Assembly (NCBI RefSeq): GCF_003073045.1 | Contig: NC_037599.1 | Location: 3,224,001-3,288,000, forward strand | Origin: Pomacea canaliculata | Lineage: Eukaryota; Mollusca; Gastropoda; Architaenioglossa; Ampullariidae | Reading direction: 5' to 3' | Length of the DNA: 64,000 nt | Shown here: positions 50,540 to 62,200 of the stretch, piece after piece | Numbering within the stretch: position 1 is the stretch's first letter | Layout: every line of letters starts with the position of its first letter | Program-made: the position numbers and the translations under genes | The notes under the pieces: generated by a model | Seen by the model: only the letters and a program-made list of their open reading frames with translations | Database searches by the model: none | Told to the model about the DNA's origin: nothing

Positions 50540-50680
50540 ACTTACCTCTCTGCTGACGGCCTACGACCAGGAGGCAACAGAGTTTGTGACGCATGAGCCT
50601 GAAGCTTAATGAATGTTGTTCTGTGGAAATTCCTGATTGGTGCATTCTTGTGTAACGTCATGTGGTGTTAATATTCATGA
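50540..50680 (-). promoter_or_regulatory. AE3 upstream module: conserved promoter plus candidate non-coding exon donor
   Basis: On the - strand, 50680 to 50635 reads TCATGAATATTAA, 7 bases, TGACGTT, 12 bases, ACCAATC. A consensus donor AGAG then GTAAGTGAA follows (intron from 50545). GGAATTTCC, which fits the NF-kB consensus, lies just downstream of the CCAAT box in this copy only. The distance to the AE3 start codon is about 3.1 kb. Confidence 0.65.
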
Positions 50681-51599
50681 CTTTTGTTGGCCTGTGGCTT
50701 GCCGGAGAGAGACTGGAGCCCAGGGTACATGTCTGTACAACTATGTAAATAGTTTAACAGACAGATAAATCGTTTAACTCCCTAATAGTGGGGAGGAATA
50801 AAAGCTAAATATAACCTTACCTTAATTTCGTTTCTGTGAAAACAGTTTGAACGATAAACTTGTTGCATTTGTAACATAAAAATGTTCGCTATTTACATAA
50901 CTGGCTTTAAGTGACACTATGGGCCATAGCACAGTTTTATATGTGAACAAGATTGTGCTACATGTGCATGATTTGAAACTTGCCTTCGCGACGATTTATA
51001 TGTTAGCATCATGTCAAAATAAATAGAAAATGTTTGTTCGGCTTAAGATATATGGTAATCGCATATTGAACTCACACGTGGGTGGGTGTGGCTGAGTGGG
51101 TGGGGGGAAGAGAAAGAATGTGTATGCTTGCGAACTAGAACTAAGTGTAATTATTTTGATTATATAAAACGGTTAAAGGTGTTCACTGAAAATCTCCTGT
51201 CGTGTACACCCGATGTGGAAACATGCCCCCCCCCCACACACACACACACTCACTCACCGCTACGATGTATTCCCATCAGAGGGCTCATGGTGGCAGCAGT
51301 TTCTTAAGTTTTGTGAATCAAAAGATGCGATGTCACTTCCCGTGTATAATTTACTCATTGTCTCTCTAGCTGGCCTGTGCGATAGGTCAGTTCGTGGTTT
51401 AAGAAGTATAGGGGAAATCGTGTGCAAATTACAAAGAAAACAAAAACATTTTTGTTAATCTCTCACAGTAACAAGGGAATGTACTTATCTGACGATCCGC
51501 TGGTATAAACATAGTCGCTCGCACAGACTTTTATAATCATGATGGGAAGTCTGTGGTTGTTTGGTCTTAACGCTTGTCTCGATTGCGAGGGTCTCAGAA

Positions 51600-51760
51600 A
51601 GATCGAAGAACAAACAAACAAAACAAATGAAAAATATAGGAAGAAGCAGAAAAAAAAAGAAGAGCGATCGAAAGGAGAAAACAAAAGAAGAAGATAGAAA
51701 AAAAAAAGAAAAAAACAGAGAAAACTCCTTAAAGAAGTTTAATGAATAAAAAGTAAACGA
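51600..51760 (+). repeat. Purine-rich (A/G) tract
   Basis: About 160 bp of almost pure A/G on the + strand (GAAGAAGA, AAAGAAAGAA types), with triplex/H-DNA potential. Long frames through it are low-complexity artefacts. Confidence 0.85.
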
Positions 51761-54700
51761 AACAAAAGATATGGGAATAAAACGAAGTAAAGAAAGAAAG
51801 AAACAATGAAAACGGATGAGTATTCTAGTTTTAAATCCGTTATACGCACAGCACATTGCAATTAGATGGATGTCATTCCTTTATTACTTCGAGCGTTTCC
51901 TCGCACTTAGCTGCAATTTTCATGAGCTTTAGTGCCTATTCATTTCTGTATAATGAGGCACGTACATGACAGAGAAGCACCTGCAGCAATGACTATATAA
52001 CCATATATCAAAGTCGATTAATTAATTGTCTACAAATATATAACTGATCGAGCCTTTCATAATATATTTTCAGTGAAGTGTTCACGTGAAGAAAGCGTAA
52101 GAAAACTAGCTCTAACGCTAATGTAATTCAACATATAAAGATACCAACATAAAGTTGTTTACAATACGATTTTTAAAGTTTGCTAGCCTTGTACACGGAC
52201 GTTTACTGACAACGTGAACATCAGGGGCAGCAACTGTTTTCGTGAGTGCATCAAGGGAGGTAAACCTCAGGTACTTGTCCTCAAGCCCCTCGGACGGGTT
52301 CTGTGGTGATCTAAAGTAGAAAAGTGCCTGAGTATGAATGGCAGGCATGTGACATAGGTAGGTTAAGAAAGTAGATTAGAAGAGCCAGCATATATAATGG
52401 CTAAATTCTACATTTGACTGAAGCTATGGGTGAGCAAAAACTTTGCCACGAAGGTTAGGACTTCTGTATGATCAATCGAGAACACCCTCTATTTTCTACC
52501 GTTTTAAAACTGCCGAGCTCCTTTAGTTACAGATTTACCCCCCTACCTCAAAATGCAGAACGTTGTAGACCTTTGCTTATTCATGCAGCAGTCAGGTATG
52601 TCAAATAAAGGCAGCAATTGTGAAACCATGAAGTATCTTTGTTATTCTGCATTATATATGCTGTGTACTATACTTTTATTATTATTGCTATTTGATGGGT
52701 TGCTAGTTAACATCGCTTATGTTTTTTGATTAGATAACTGATTGATTCTTTGTGTTTCAATATATTTATGATATTTGTGTGATTTTTTATTGTTGACAAG
52801 CTCTGATGGTGATTCTGCGAGGATCAAGAAACCTTCATTTTAGTTGACTGCTCCATAACATGTTCCTCGTGAATACACATAGTATGTTTTTAGTTGATTC
52901 ACGTTAAAAACTTGATCAGTGACTTTAACCTTTCAGGAAAGATGCAAAGTTCAAAAGTATCAAAGTCTTTGTCAGTAAATACCAGATCATTTGGAGAAAG
53001 GCTGCCTAGAAAGCCATTTTGTATGAATAAATCATTACAGCATTACAGAAATAGATATTGCTGTTGTGTTTGTAATTTGACAATGCATGTCGTCATAAGT
53101 CATTTTCTATGACCAAATCATCCCACAAAAGGCCACATCCCAACAAATACAACACATCAAGATTCTTTAGAAGTAAGGTTCATACCTAGGCAACCTTTTC
53201 TTAAACCTGTACAGAGTCAGAAACCATTCCCAACAAATGGGTGAACAGAGAGGTTTCCCGTGCCTCACGTTATCAAAGGTGGCGAGCCTTAGGCTTCTGA
53301 TGACAGTGCTCTGACTACAGATCTAAGAACAGGTTATGTACACAGTGTCCTGGCATCATCAATGTCTCTGTGCACTAAACAACTTTCTCTTTCACATGAG
53401 AACCAGGCCTGGTGATAAGATGTGCTTCAGGCTAAATGAATTCCTGAACAGCGAAGTTGGTTTGATGTTAACTGAACATCCAACCTGCATATTAAATGCG
53501 AAACACTAAGAAATAAATGAAGACAAAGACTTCACAAATAATGCATGGCTCTCTTGGCAATATTTGATATTGACAGCTTTTTGTGTCATTGGTGATTGAT
53601 TCATCTTTTTGGTTCTGGATCAATTTGACTTTCAGAAAAAGAAACAGTTGCAAGAATTGTACACTGTAATATTTGGTGAAAAATTTAAGGGAAGTGGACC
53701 ACTGCTAAATCATTGAACGTCTGCAAAGTAAACAGGCACTTCGACTTAAAACCATGTTGTCATTTGCGAAGGACTTTGCTATGGCTAGGTTCATCAAAAT
53801 GTTGCATGTGATTTCTCTAAAATGTAATCAGTTGTTTTTTTTAACTCAATCTCTCTCGTTGGAACAACTTTAGAAGTAATGCTGGATTCTTTTTATTCAT
53901 CAGACCACTTTCTTCAGTTGTTAAACTCCACCTTAGGTGTTCACAAAGCTTTGAGTGGAAATTGCTTTAAATCTTAAGATGTACTCAAAATATTTTGTTT
54001 AACACACTTGCTGGCTTACTTGATTGCTCAGTTTATGCTTGGAAATGGCGAAAGAAGTTATATTTTATTTGCCTAGCACCTAATTTATTTTCTCTAAACC
54101 TGTACATTTTTAGGTGAGTTAATTTCAGTCTTTTGAGGTTATTTACAATTTTTAGTTTAGTTTCTTTACTCATATGCAAAGAAGTTTATGTTTAAAGCTC
54201 ACATTACCTGATGACTGGAAAATTCACTGCATCCAACACATACCTTATCTATGAAAACAGCAGGATCTTATAGAAGTTTTAATTTTTTTCAGCTTTACTG
54301 ACAAACTGTACAGTTACATTCATTCAAGCAGTGATTTAACATACGCTTATATACTTATTAACTCCATTCCCTTAGAATTTAATTCTCTAAATTTATATGG
54401 ATCTTTCTGCATGCATTCAATGTATGTTAAAATTTTATACACTTCATAGACAGGCACAAGACTTTATAGACATCTCACGCAGGCATTTTATTTTTACTGT
54501 TCAACTGTGGTGGTGCAGATGAGAATTAGAAATGCTAGCTTGTCAATCAACATTCTGCAAGTCGCTTAGCATTACAGATGCAGTTGTCTCACTTGCATAT
54601 TTTCCCAGTTTTTGCATGCAAACATTTTTCTGGGATGCAAATGTTTATATGTATAATCATATGTAAAATCACTCAACTCAAAATCACTCCAAAATCTTCT

Positions 54701-55319
54701 CCAGCATAACAGCACTCCATTTATTTTGCATCCTTTTTTGAATTTGCATTTTTTTCCTGATGGATAAGCAGGTGAGAGTAATTGCATATAGCAGGAAAAA
54801 ACCCAAGCATTTTTAAATCTTTAAGGGACATTTACCTTTAATATTTTTGTATACCCTTTAGCTGAAACAAAAATTCCATTTCAGTTTTTATTCATGTGCA
54901 ATAACATTTGCTGCTGAACTTTGTAATGAATAACAGCTACATGGAGTCCACAGCCCTAAATGTGAGTGCATCAAAGAAATCAAAGGAATCATGTGCATGT
55001 ATATGAATGAATCTATGCATTCCCATAGTGTGCACACACATGAGTGTGTTGTGAGAATTAAAGGCACGTGTAAATGCATAAGGCACGCAATATGCATGCA
55101 CCTGCACAATGTATTTCTAGTCATTCGACCAAATAGATATCATTCCATTAAAATGCTCCTATAGAATTTGCAGCAACATTTTTCTGGTAACAGCAGTTGA
55201 GACTGGTAAACAACTGGAATCACAGATGTAGACTGTAGATCTAATATCTTGGGCCTTCTTATGGAAGTATAGCACAGCAGAAGCATCTATGAAGAACAAG
55301 CACAGATCACAACTGTTGC

Positions 55320-55755
55320 CAGATATCATAAAGATCTCCACATTGCATGCAACCTACAAGTACATTCCAAGTGAATCCACTGAATTGTTAGAAACTAGAA
55401 GCAGCACAATCCTCTGCTGCAAAACTGGGGCTCCTGAAATGCACTCCCACCATTTCCAGTTCTTAGAATTACCCAGAATTGAAAGCAACTATGGCAGGTC
55501 AGATTAGGAAATAAACAAAAAGCAGTTTCCTTTCTTAGAAGGAAATAGTTGGCAGATATCCGAAAGATCCACACCTTACATGCACTTTATGTATATGAAT
55601 CCATCGCATTGTTAGAAATAAGAGATACCTCGGAGGTAGCACAAAAGGGGCTCCTGAAGTGTACTCCCATCAACATTCCCAGTTCTCTGAATTGAAAACA
55701 GTTTAGGAAATAAATTAAAAAACCAGTTTTCTTTTTGAGAAACTGTAGTTCTGCT
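55320..55755. repeat. Diverged tandem duplication, two copies of about 220 bp
   Basis: Copy 1 (about 55320-55550) and copy 2 (about 55553-55755) share, in order, GCAGATAT, AAGATC, TTGTTAGAAA, GGGGCTCCTGAA, ACTCCCA, CCAGTTCT and TAGGAAATAAA. Indels between the blocks show it is old. Confidence 0.75.
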
Positions 55756-56114
55756 CCAACTGCGCTGAAGCCAAACCATCTTGTATGCATATCTGATTCA
55801 GCAATTAATTGTATGGATGCACATGATGGCGAGGCAGAAAAAAGTGATTTTGTCAAATAGTTTTAATATGCTGAAAATCATGTGAAACCTTAGAGAAAAA
55901 AAAAAAAAACATTTTGTATTGCAACATGCAGAACTCTAGACCTTCAGCAATATAGTAGTCCAGATACACGTTATTATTTTAGCTTTGCAGATTTAAAAAA
56001 AAAAGGATGAGCACATGTAACTAGGGAGATCATTGTCTGCCTTTTTTAGGCTGATCTCGACAATCTTAAAGAATGTAAATCCACAATCTGTCTTTCTGAG
56101 TGGTCTATTGTTTA

Positions 56115-56224
56115 CATCCATTACTTGCAGACTCTAGGGTTAAACAACTAGGTGTACATCATCTCTGCCATCCATTACTTACAGACTCTAGGTTTTTAAC
56201 AACTAGGTATACATCATCTCTGCC
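56115..56224. repeat. Tandem duplication of about 55 bp over the OSER1 stop codon
   Basis: 56169-56224 holds the coding end of OSER1; 56115-56168 is a second copy downstream of the stop on the - strand, with one small indel and a few changes. The copy still spells MAEMMYT and a stop codon (56171 down to 56148). Confidence 0.9.
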
Positions 56225-58162
56225 ATCGAGGACATTTTCTTTGGGATGTAAATAAAGTCATCAAAATATGCTGCGAGCTCATTGACACTCATTTCATCTA
56301 AACGTGCTTCCTGTGAGCAGCTACGCTCTATGGGCAGATCTTGCCTGGAGACACAGGTTGCTCCTGCTGCTGTTGAATTGGCGACCTGTGAAGCCAATGC
56401 AGAAACAGCAGAATGCACTCTTAAAGTTTGTGATGAAGGCAGCCTGGCATCTGTGTCACGATAACTGCCCCTAAAATGTAGCTCTGACTGGCTCTCTGAA
56501 ACTGACAAGTTTAATGTAGAAAAACTATCTACCAGGTGTGGTGTGCCTGTAAACGAAAAATGAGAATTCTGTGATGTCACAGGACACCTCTGGGGTGGAA
56601 TTTGGTGTAAAGGAATTGGACAAGACAGACTATGACCAAGACTCGGCTCTGATTTTTTGTTCTTGGTAGGAGGAATGCTCTGGCCTTTGACTGAAGGCCG
56701 TGGTCGAGTAGCAGAAGCTGTGTGCTTCCCAGGTACCTCTGCCAGGAACTTCAATCTAGCCTCCCTAAGCAAGGGCTTTCGAACACTCAAAGCTTTTGTC
56801 ATGGTTCCAGTCCTGGACTGAGAAACCCTGCAGACACTGCATCTGCAAAGACTATTTTCACACACACTTTTGCTTGCATCTTTGTTGCCATTGGACCTGA
56901 TGTCACCATGATGCAGGCGCTGCAAATGATGGCTACTGTCTTCCTTGTCCTCCTTTTCTAAGTATTCTTCTTGGTTTTCATGCTTGTGTTTCAAGGTGAC
57001 GCAAAGGGCATCCACTTGTTTCACTGGACATGCACTGCACAAACAGAAAAACATTTGTTTTCCACAATTATAAATCACAAATTTAAAAACAAAAAACAAA
57101 AATATCTGGGGCCAGCAGCGGCCATCCATTCAACCTATGTCACCAACAAAGGTAATACAGAACTGGCAACAGAGTTATGAAATTGTCTGACATCATATAT
57201 GGGTCCCATTAAGTCAAATGGAAGAGGATGGAAGTTCCCAAGGAGAATTTTCCACTAAAAAATTCTAGCTCTCTTTGTCGGGTGTGTTGTCTAATCTTTA
57301 CCTCACGTTGTGTTTTTTATTTATTCCTATCCATCAACCACGCACCCACACTCAGTTGACCTTGGAGTCCACAAAAAGACTCTGCTTTACAATCTTACAC
57401 TAAAGTGTCTCTTCTATCAGTGCATTGATTCCACGGATCTTCACGTGTTCTCGCTGCTGCTGTGTCACAACTACACAGACAACACAAATCTCACTCGCTC
57501 TAGTGGTACACATTCACCTCATTCACACGACGAGAACACGCCTACAGCACGCTACCATTTGTTTGCACTAACATGCTCACACGCGTAAATAGGTTCAAAT
57601 ACATATATTTGTTTATATAATTTAGACATATAACTACTATATCTATTCTAACTACCTAGCCTATCAAAACCTAGCACTAACTCCCTGGGGTGGGGAAAGA
57701 GGGGGTTTAGAGACGTGAGCCGCTCTTCCAGCAGACCAAAACACTTTGCGGCAAAATGGTACTTCTTGCTTGCTCTGTCTCAAAGTTTTACTGCCTTACC
57801 AAGCAGGACCAGACGCCTTTCCATAAACTGGTGCAAGCACTGATTTTTTTTCCCGCTATTTAAACCGGACAGTTTGGGTGCTACGTCACCAGCTGTTGCT
57901 ATCCGTCTCACACTGCACCGATCGCGCGACCAAACGTGGGGTGGAGAGAACAGCCACTGTCTGTGGTACACGCTGCCCTAAACAAGCACTCCCACTACAC
58001 TGTAAATAGCACAAATTTCTTATCATTTTTTAATGAACCATTAAAAACAACACTGGCTTACTTTTCAGCACTCATCTTTAGTTTCTTCAAGGCAATCTGC
58101 AGTTGTTCGCATTCATCATCAACCTGTTTGTGTACTTCTGCGCTTGTCAGGTCTCTTGCCAT
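56203..58162 (-). CDS. OSER1: OSER1 orthologue (oxidative stress-responsive serine-rich protein), 310 aa, 2 coding exons
   Basis: Exon 58062-58162 (ATG at 58162, donor GTAAGC) encodes MARDLTSAEVHKQ...LQIALKKLKMSAE, comparable to the LQTAFKKLRV helix at the start of vertebrate OSER1. Exon 56203-57034 (acceptor TTTGTGCAG) completes the protein to a TAG stop. The C-terminus YIPKKMSSMAEMMYT is the nearly invariant OSER1 signature; the centre is a Ser/Pro/Thr-rich, probably disordered region with a small Cys cluster (LCRCSVCR). Vertebrate OSER1 is a stress-induced protein downstream of FOXO factors; the molecular activity is unclear. It is head-to-head with the LYRIC-like gene. The duplicated 3' end is described separately. 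Confidence 0.9.
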
Positions 58163-58659
58163 GTTTACCCCACGGTTAATGACACTAAAAGACACACAAA
58201 TTAAACAAAAATACTGTTAACATAAAGGAAAGGAACCACTCAATACGGCTAAAACATATAAAGCATGCCTACAGACTTATGTGACTTACTTAGATTTTAC
58301 GAAAACCCTCACAACAATATTACTGCTTTGAAGTCGTACGTAATATTTAAATATCATCTCAAGAAATATTAAGATAACAATAACAACGACGTTAATTTTG
58401 AAACTAACCAACTTTCAATCGTGTTTTGTTACTAATTTAAGTTTTAAATTCGGACTCATAATCTGTTAAGCAAAATACTTGGTAATGTGGTAAATAGATT
58501 ACAATGCAACAATTGGAACAATGATCAACAACTTGAATTACGTTTTTAACAAAGCTGCTGTTACAGAGTATTAGATTTACTCCACACTTAACGATTACAT
58601 TATTTTCAAATTAACAAAGAAATAGACTGCACTGCCAAAACTGACTTACAAACAAAAGC

Positions 58660-59227
58660 AACACATTTACCGAATTATTTATACAAGCGTACGGACTGCA
58701 ACATCACACAAACATCCTGAGGTTGGAAGCAAAGTGACTCAGCTGTACCACACAGACGCCATTTATTGACATAACTTGCAAGCAGAATGCTTTACGTTAT
58801 TGAGAAATTTTTTTTACAGTTTTTTAAACAACCTATTTTTATATACAGTGGGATTTATACACTAAAAGGACGTTCATAGAATAAAGTCCAACTTTTCCTT
58901 AACAGTTGCATGAACTCAAAATGTGATTACGTATTTAGCAAGCATTGAACAAAATCTTTGTCATTAAAAGAAATTTAAAGTTTTTTAAGGCATGCATAGA
59001 ATATGTTGTTATAAAAAAATTAAAGCTACCCTGTTTGTAGAATCGAGTTTGAATTTATTTATTATCAGTAAGTCTACAATACGCAATATTTGATGACGTG
59101 GACAGCAAGCGACGTCAGCACGAAATCTTCAAAGATTAGTGGCCGAAGCAGTTCGCCCCAGCTAGTTGTGTAGTCCATATTTTGCTGTCTTACGCGACAT
59201 ACAAAGTGTGTTTCTTCCAACAGAAGC
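58660..59227. promoter_or_regulatory. Bidirectional promoter region between OSER1 and the LYRIC-like gene
   Basis: The two genes diverge here. A donor on the - strand (ATTCG then GTAAATG, near 58671) could end a 5' UTR exon of OSER1. GTGACTCAGC at 58734-58743 fits the antioxidant-response/MARE core (TGACnnnGC). TGACGTGG at 59094-59101 fits the UPRE (XBP1/ATF6) and GACGTCAGC at 59111 a CRE-like site. Motifs are read by eye; occupancy is not shown. Confidence 0.5.
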
Positions 59228-62200
59228 ATGGAATTGTCAGAAGTTGTGTCAGCAAATGTGGCTTTACCTGTACTAGGTGTTGTTATCTTTGCATTATTTG
59301 TTTTTACATATGGCTTTAAATCTCCACCCCAGCCACCAAGCTTCGATTTCGAGGATGAAAGAAAACAGAATCAGAAAAGAGGAAAGAAAGGAAAGGTTTG
59401 TGCAAAATAACTCACATATGTTAATGCACATGATTTAGAATTAGATGAATGCATCATGTTTCATCAGTTGTTAAAAACGATTTCTTGTACTTTCAACGCA
59501 GGATTCAAATCAACAATAGTGTGTCACAGCCTTGACATACCTTTAAATTGGTTCTAATATTATTTTATATATACAGCATAAGAAGAGCGTTAAAATTTCG
59601 ACGTTCCTTTTATTATATAAGATCATTGCTGCATATTATAGTCACAACATAGGAACATCGAGAGCAAAGCTAACTAAAGATCTGATGGCTTTAGAGTGAA
59701 GCTACACTACGTTACCACGTCACAATCTGCGAAGTGCAGGCAGAAACGTGTTCTGTATGAGCAGGTTTACGTTTTAGTTTATATTCTTGCAGTTCTTAAT
59801 GCTGGTTATGGTATACGTGACCATTAGCGGCAGAACCTCATTTTATTCAGAAAATATTTTTTTCTTGATAAAATTACAAAAACAAACCTCTCTCTGTGCT
59901 TGCCTAAAAAGGGGAGTGAAAGTGCTTATACTGATATGGTAATGTTGGCGAAAAAGCAACAGCTGCCTCATTGCTAAGGTAATTCTTGAGGATGAACCAG
60001 TTCTTTGGCAGTGGTAACAAACTTGTTTTGCTGTAGATATCATTGCAAACTAATTTGCATAGTTTAAGATGGAGTAAATGGTGTTGGGGTAGGTTGGATT
60101 TTGTGTTAGCGATGACATGACTAAGATTATTAACTTTAGGGGGAAATATTGCAAGTACTTATTTAAGTATAGTGACTGTAACAGGTGTTTGATTAATAAA
60201 GCACGGGTGCTGGAAAACAATATTTGTATTTACCTTTACGTGCCTACATGCTTTTGCACACTGCTGTGTATTTTATGTAAATTCCCAAATATGTACAGCA
60301 GCTAAAAGGCCAAACAAATGGGCATGTTGTTGCTGAGGTGCATGAGGAGACTGGCTCCAAACCACCCACTCCGAAAGTGACCAAACCTTCACCTAAAGCA
60401 AAACCCTCTGATGGAAAATCACCCAAGACAGAGACTGCTACTCCCAAGACTGAAGGAAAGAAAGAGAAGGTAAGGTATAACTGTTTTGTTTATTTTACTT
60501 TACATGAGAGAAAGAGTTTGTGCATGTGAGAGTGTTTGTGCACACAAATGTGCACTTTTACACGCATGCAGGAAATGTTGATGCATTTTGCTTTTCTGCT
60601 GAGTAATAACTAGTTTTATCCAGACGTTGCTTATACTTAGAGCAGTAAAATAGAGACAGATTTAACATGCTGGGCCTGAATTATAACTACAGACATCATG
60701 CAAGATTTTGTTTAATTTGAATTAATGCAACAGTGTTTGGAATTTATTACACGAGGTGCAGTGGGTTAAAGCGTATGCTTGTAGGTATATTGGGCTTGCA
60801 TAGTATGGGTGACTTATTGATTTTTGTCAGTGACCTGACAGGTGTTTTTCTACTTTTTTTCCAGTTATTGCTTTTTTCAGGATGTACTCATTGTTGGACT
60901 TTTTTTTTTTGTCTTTATCATTAAAGATTTTAGAGTTGTTTTATTATTCACTACAAAGTGGCACTGATTAAAATTTTCCAGTAACCTGCACTTTTTACAA
61001 CTTCACTAGCTTTACCTTGTAAATCTAGCACATTTTTAGAAACTTTTTTTTCTTTCTTTTTAGGTAAAAGAGTTGGTGAGGGCTTTTATTTATTGTTTTG
61101 ATCAGTTATGTGAGAGTTGTCTTATTTCTTTATTAGGTGTTTAATACTCATAAAAACTTGAGCTTATAGTTGAGACCTATATGTGCACATGTAGAATTCA
61201 ATTAACACATTATTTGCAGTCAAAGAAAGTTGCCATTGATGTGCAAGATGAAGTCAAGACAAAGGGGGGAAGCTCTGCATCAACGGGCAAGGGAAAAAGG
61301 ACAGAGGAAGAGGATGGTAGAGTACCACATTACCAGCTTGAAGCCACTTACTTTCACAGTATTCATTTATTCATCTAAAAGTTCCATCATTATCATATGA
61401 TAGTTTACTCTGGATAGGGGAACAAGATTATAAACATGTTTTTTCAGAAATTTTTCTCAAAACCATTATAAGTTTGGCATCTTTTAGAGAATTCTTCTTC
61501 TTGTTCCTAATCACCCCCAGTGGAGCATAAGGCTGCAACTACACCACACGGTTTCTGTAGCAGAGGTCTGTTTACAGGGTGGGGTTGCTAGCCCCACGCC
61601 CATCCCTCCTCCTTTATCCAGGCTTGGGACCAGCAGGTTATCCGGGGGGGTTTCCAGGCATAGTTATCTTTTAGAGAATATTGATCATTAATGCTGTTCA
61701 TTAGTACTGTTTAGTATTTTTATTTGTCATTACACAAAGTACAACATTGGAAACCTATTGACCTCACATCTTGCAAATAGGAATTGCCTTTTATTTTTTT
61801 TAGAGAGAAAGAGAGTGCATTAAAAATTCTTGGAAAAAAAAATGCAGAAATTTGGTGCATGATTAAGTGAACTAAGTGATTTTAGATTTAAAGGGGCTGA
61901 TCTTAAACATTTAATTTAACATTTATTTTATTTTTTTTATTATAAACTTACTTTTAATGTATGTGAGCATAAACATATCAGGCAAGTGCAGTTTGTTTTG
62001 CTGCCAGGTCAATGGGAGACCCAGCGATCACGCAAAGACAAGAAGCAGAAGCCCAAGAAAGATGAGAAAACAGGGAAAGTTGACTCAGATGAACGCAGAA
62101 AGAGTGAGGAGATGGAGTTGGACAATGGGAGTGCACCTGCTGATCAGAAGACCAAGAAAAAGAAGAAAGTGTCTAAGGTTGGTCTTGTGAGAAACAGTTG

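Larger units (their letters stand above)
50681..56114. other. Long gene-free stretch between AE3 and OSER1
   Basis: About 5.4 kb without a recognisable gene. It contains a C-run/CA repeat (51226-51250), a strongly purine-rich tract (51600-51760), one CATCAAGGGAGGTAA motif (52249) and a diverged tandem duplication (55320-55755). The part nearest OSER1 may be its 3' UTR. Confidence 0.55.

Noticed and set aside
51485-51856. 123-codon - strand frame
   Set aside because: Low-complexity Phe/Ser-rich translation of the purine-rich tract.
57310-57588. 92-codon + strand frame opposite the OSER1 intron
   Set aside because: No motif or splice support; it lies within the intron between the two OSER1 coding exons.
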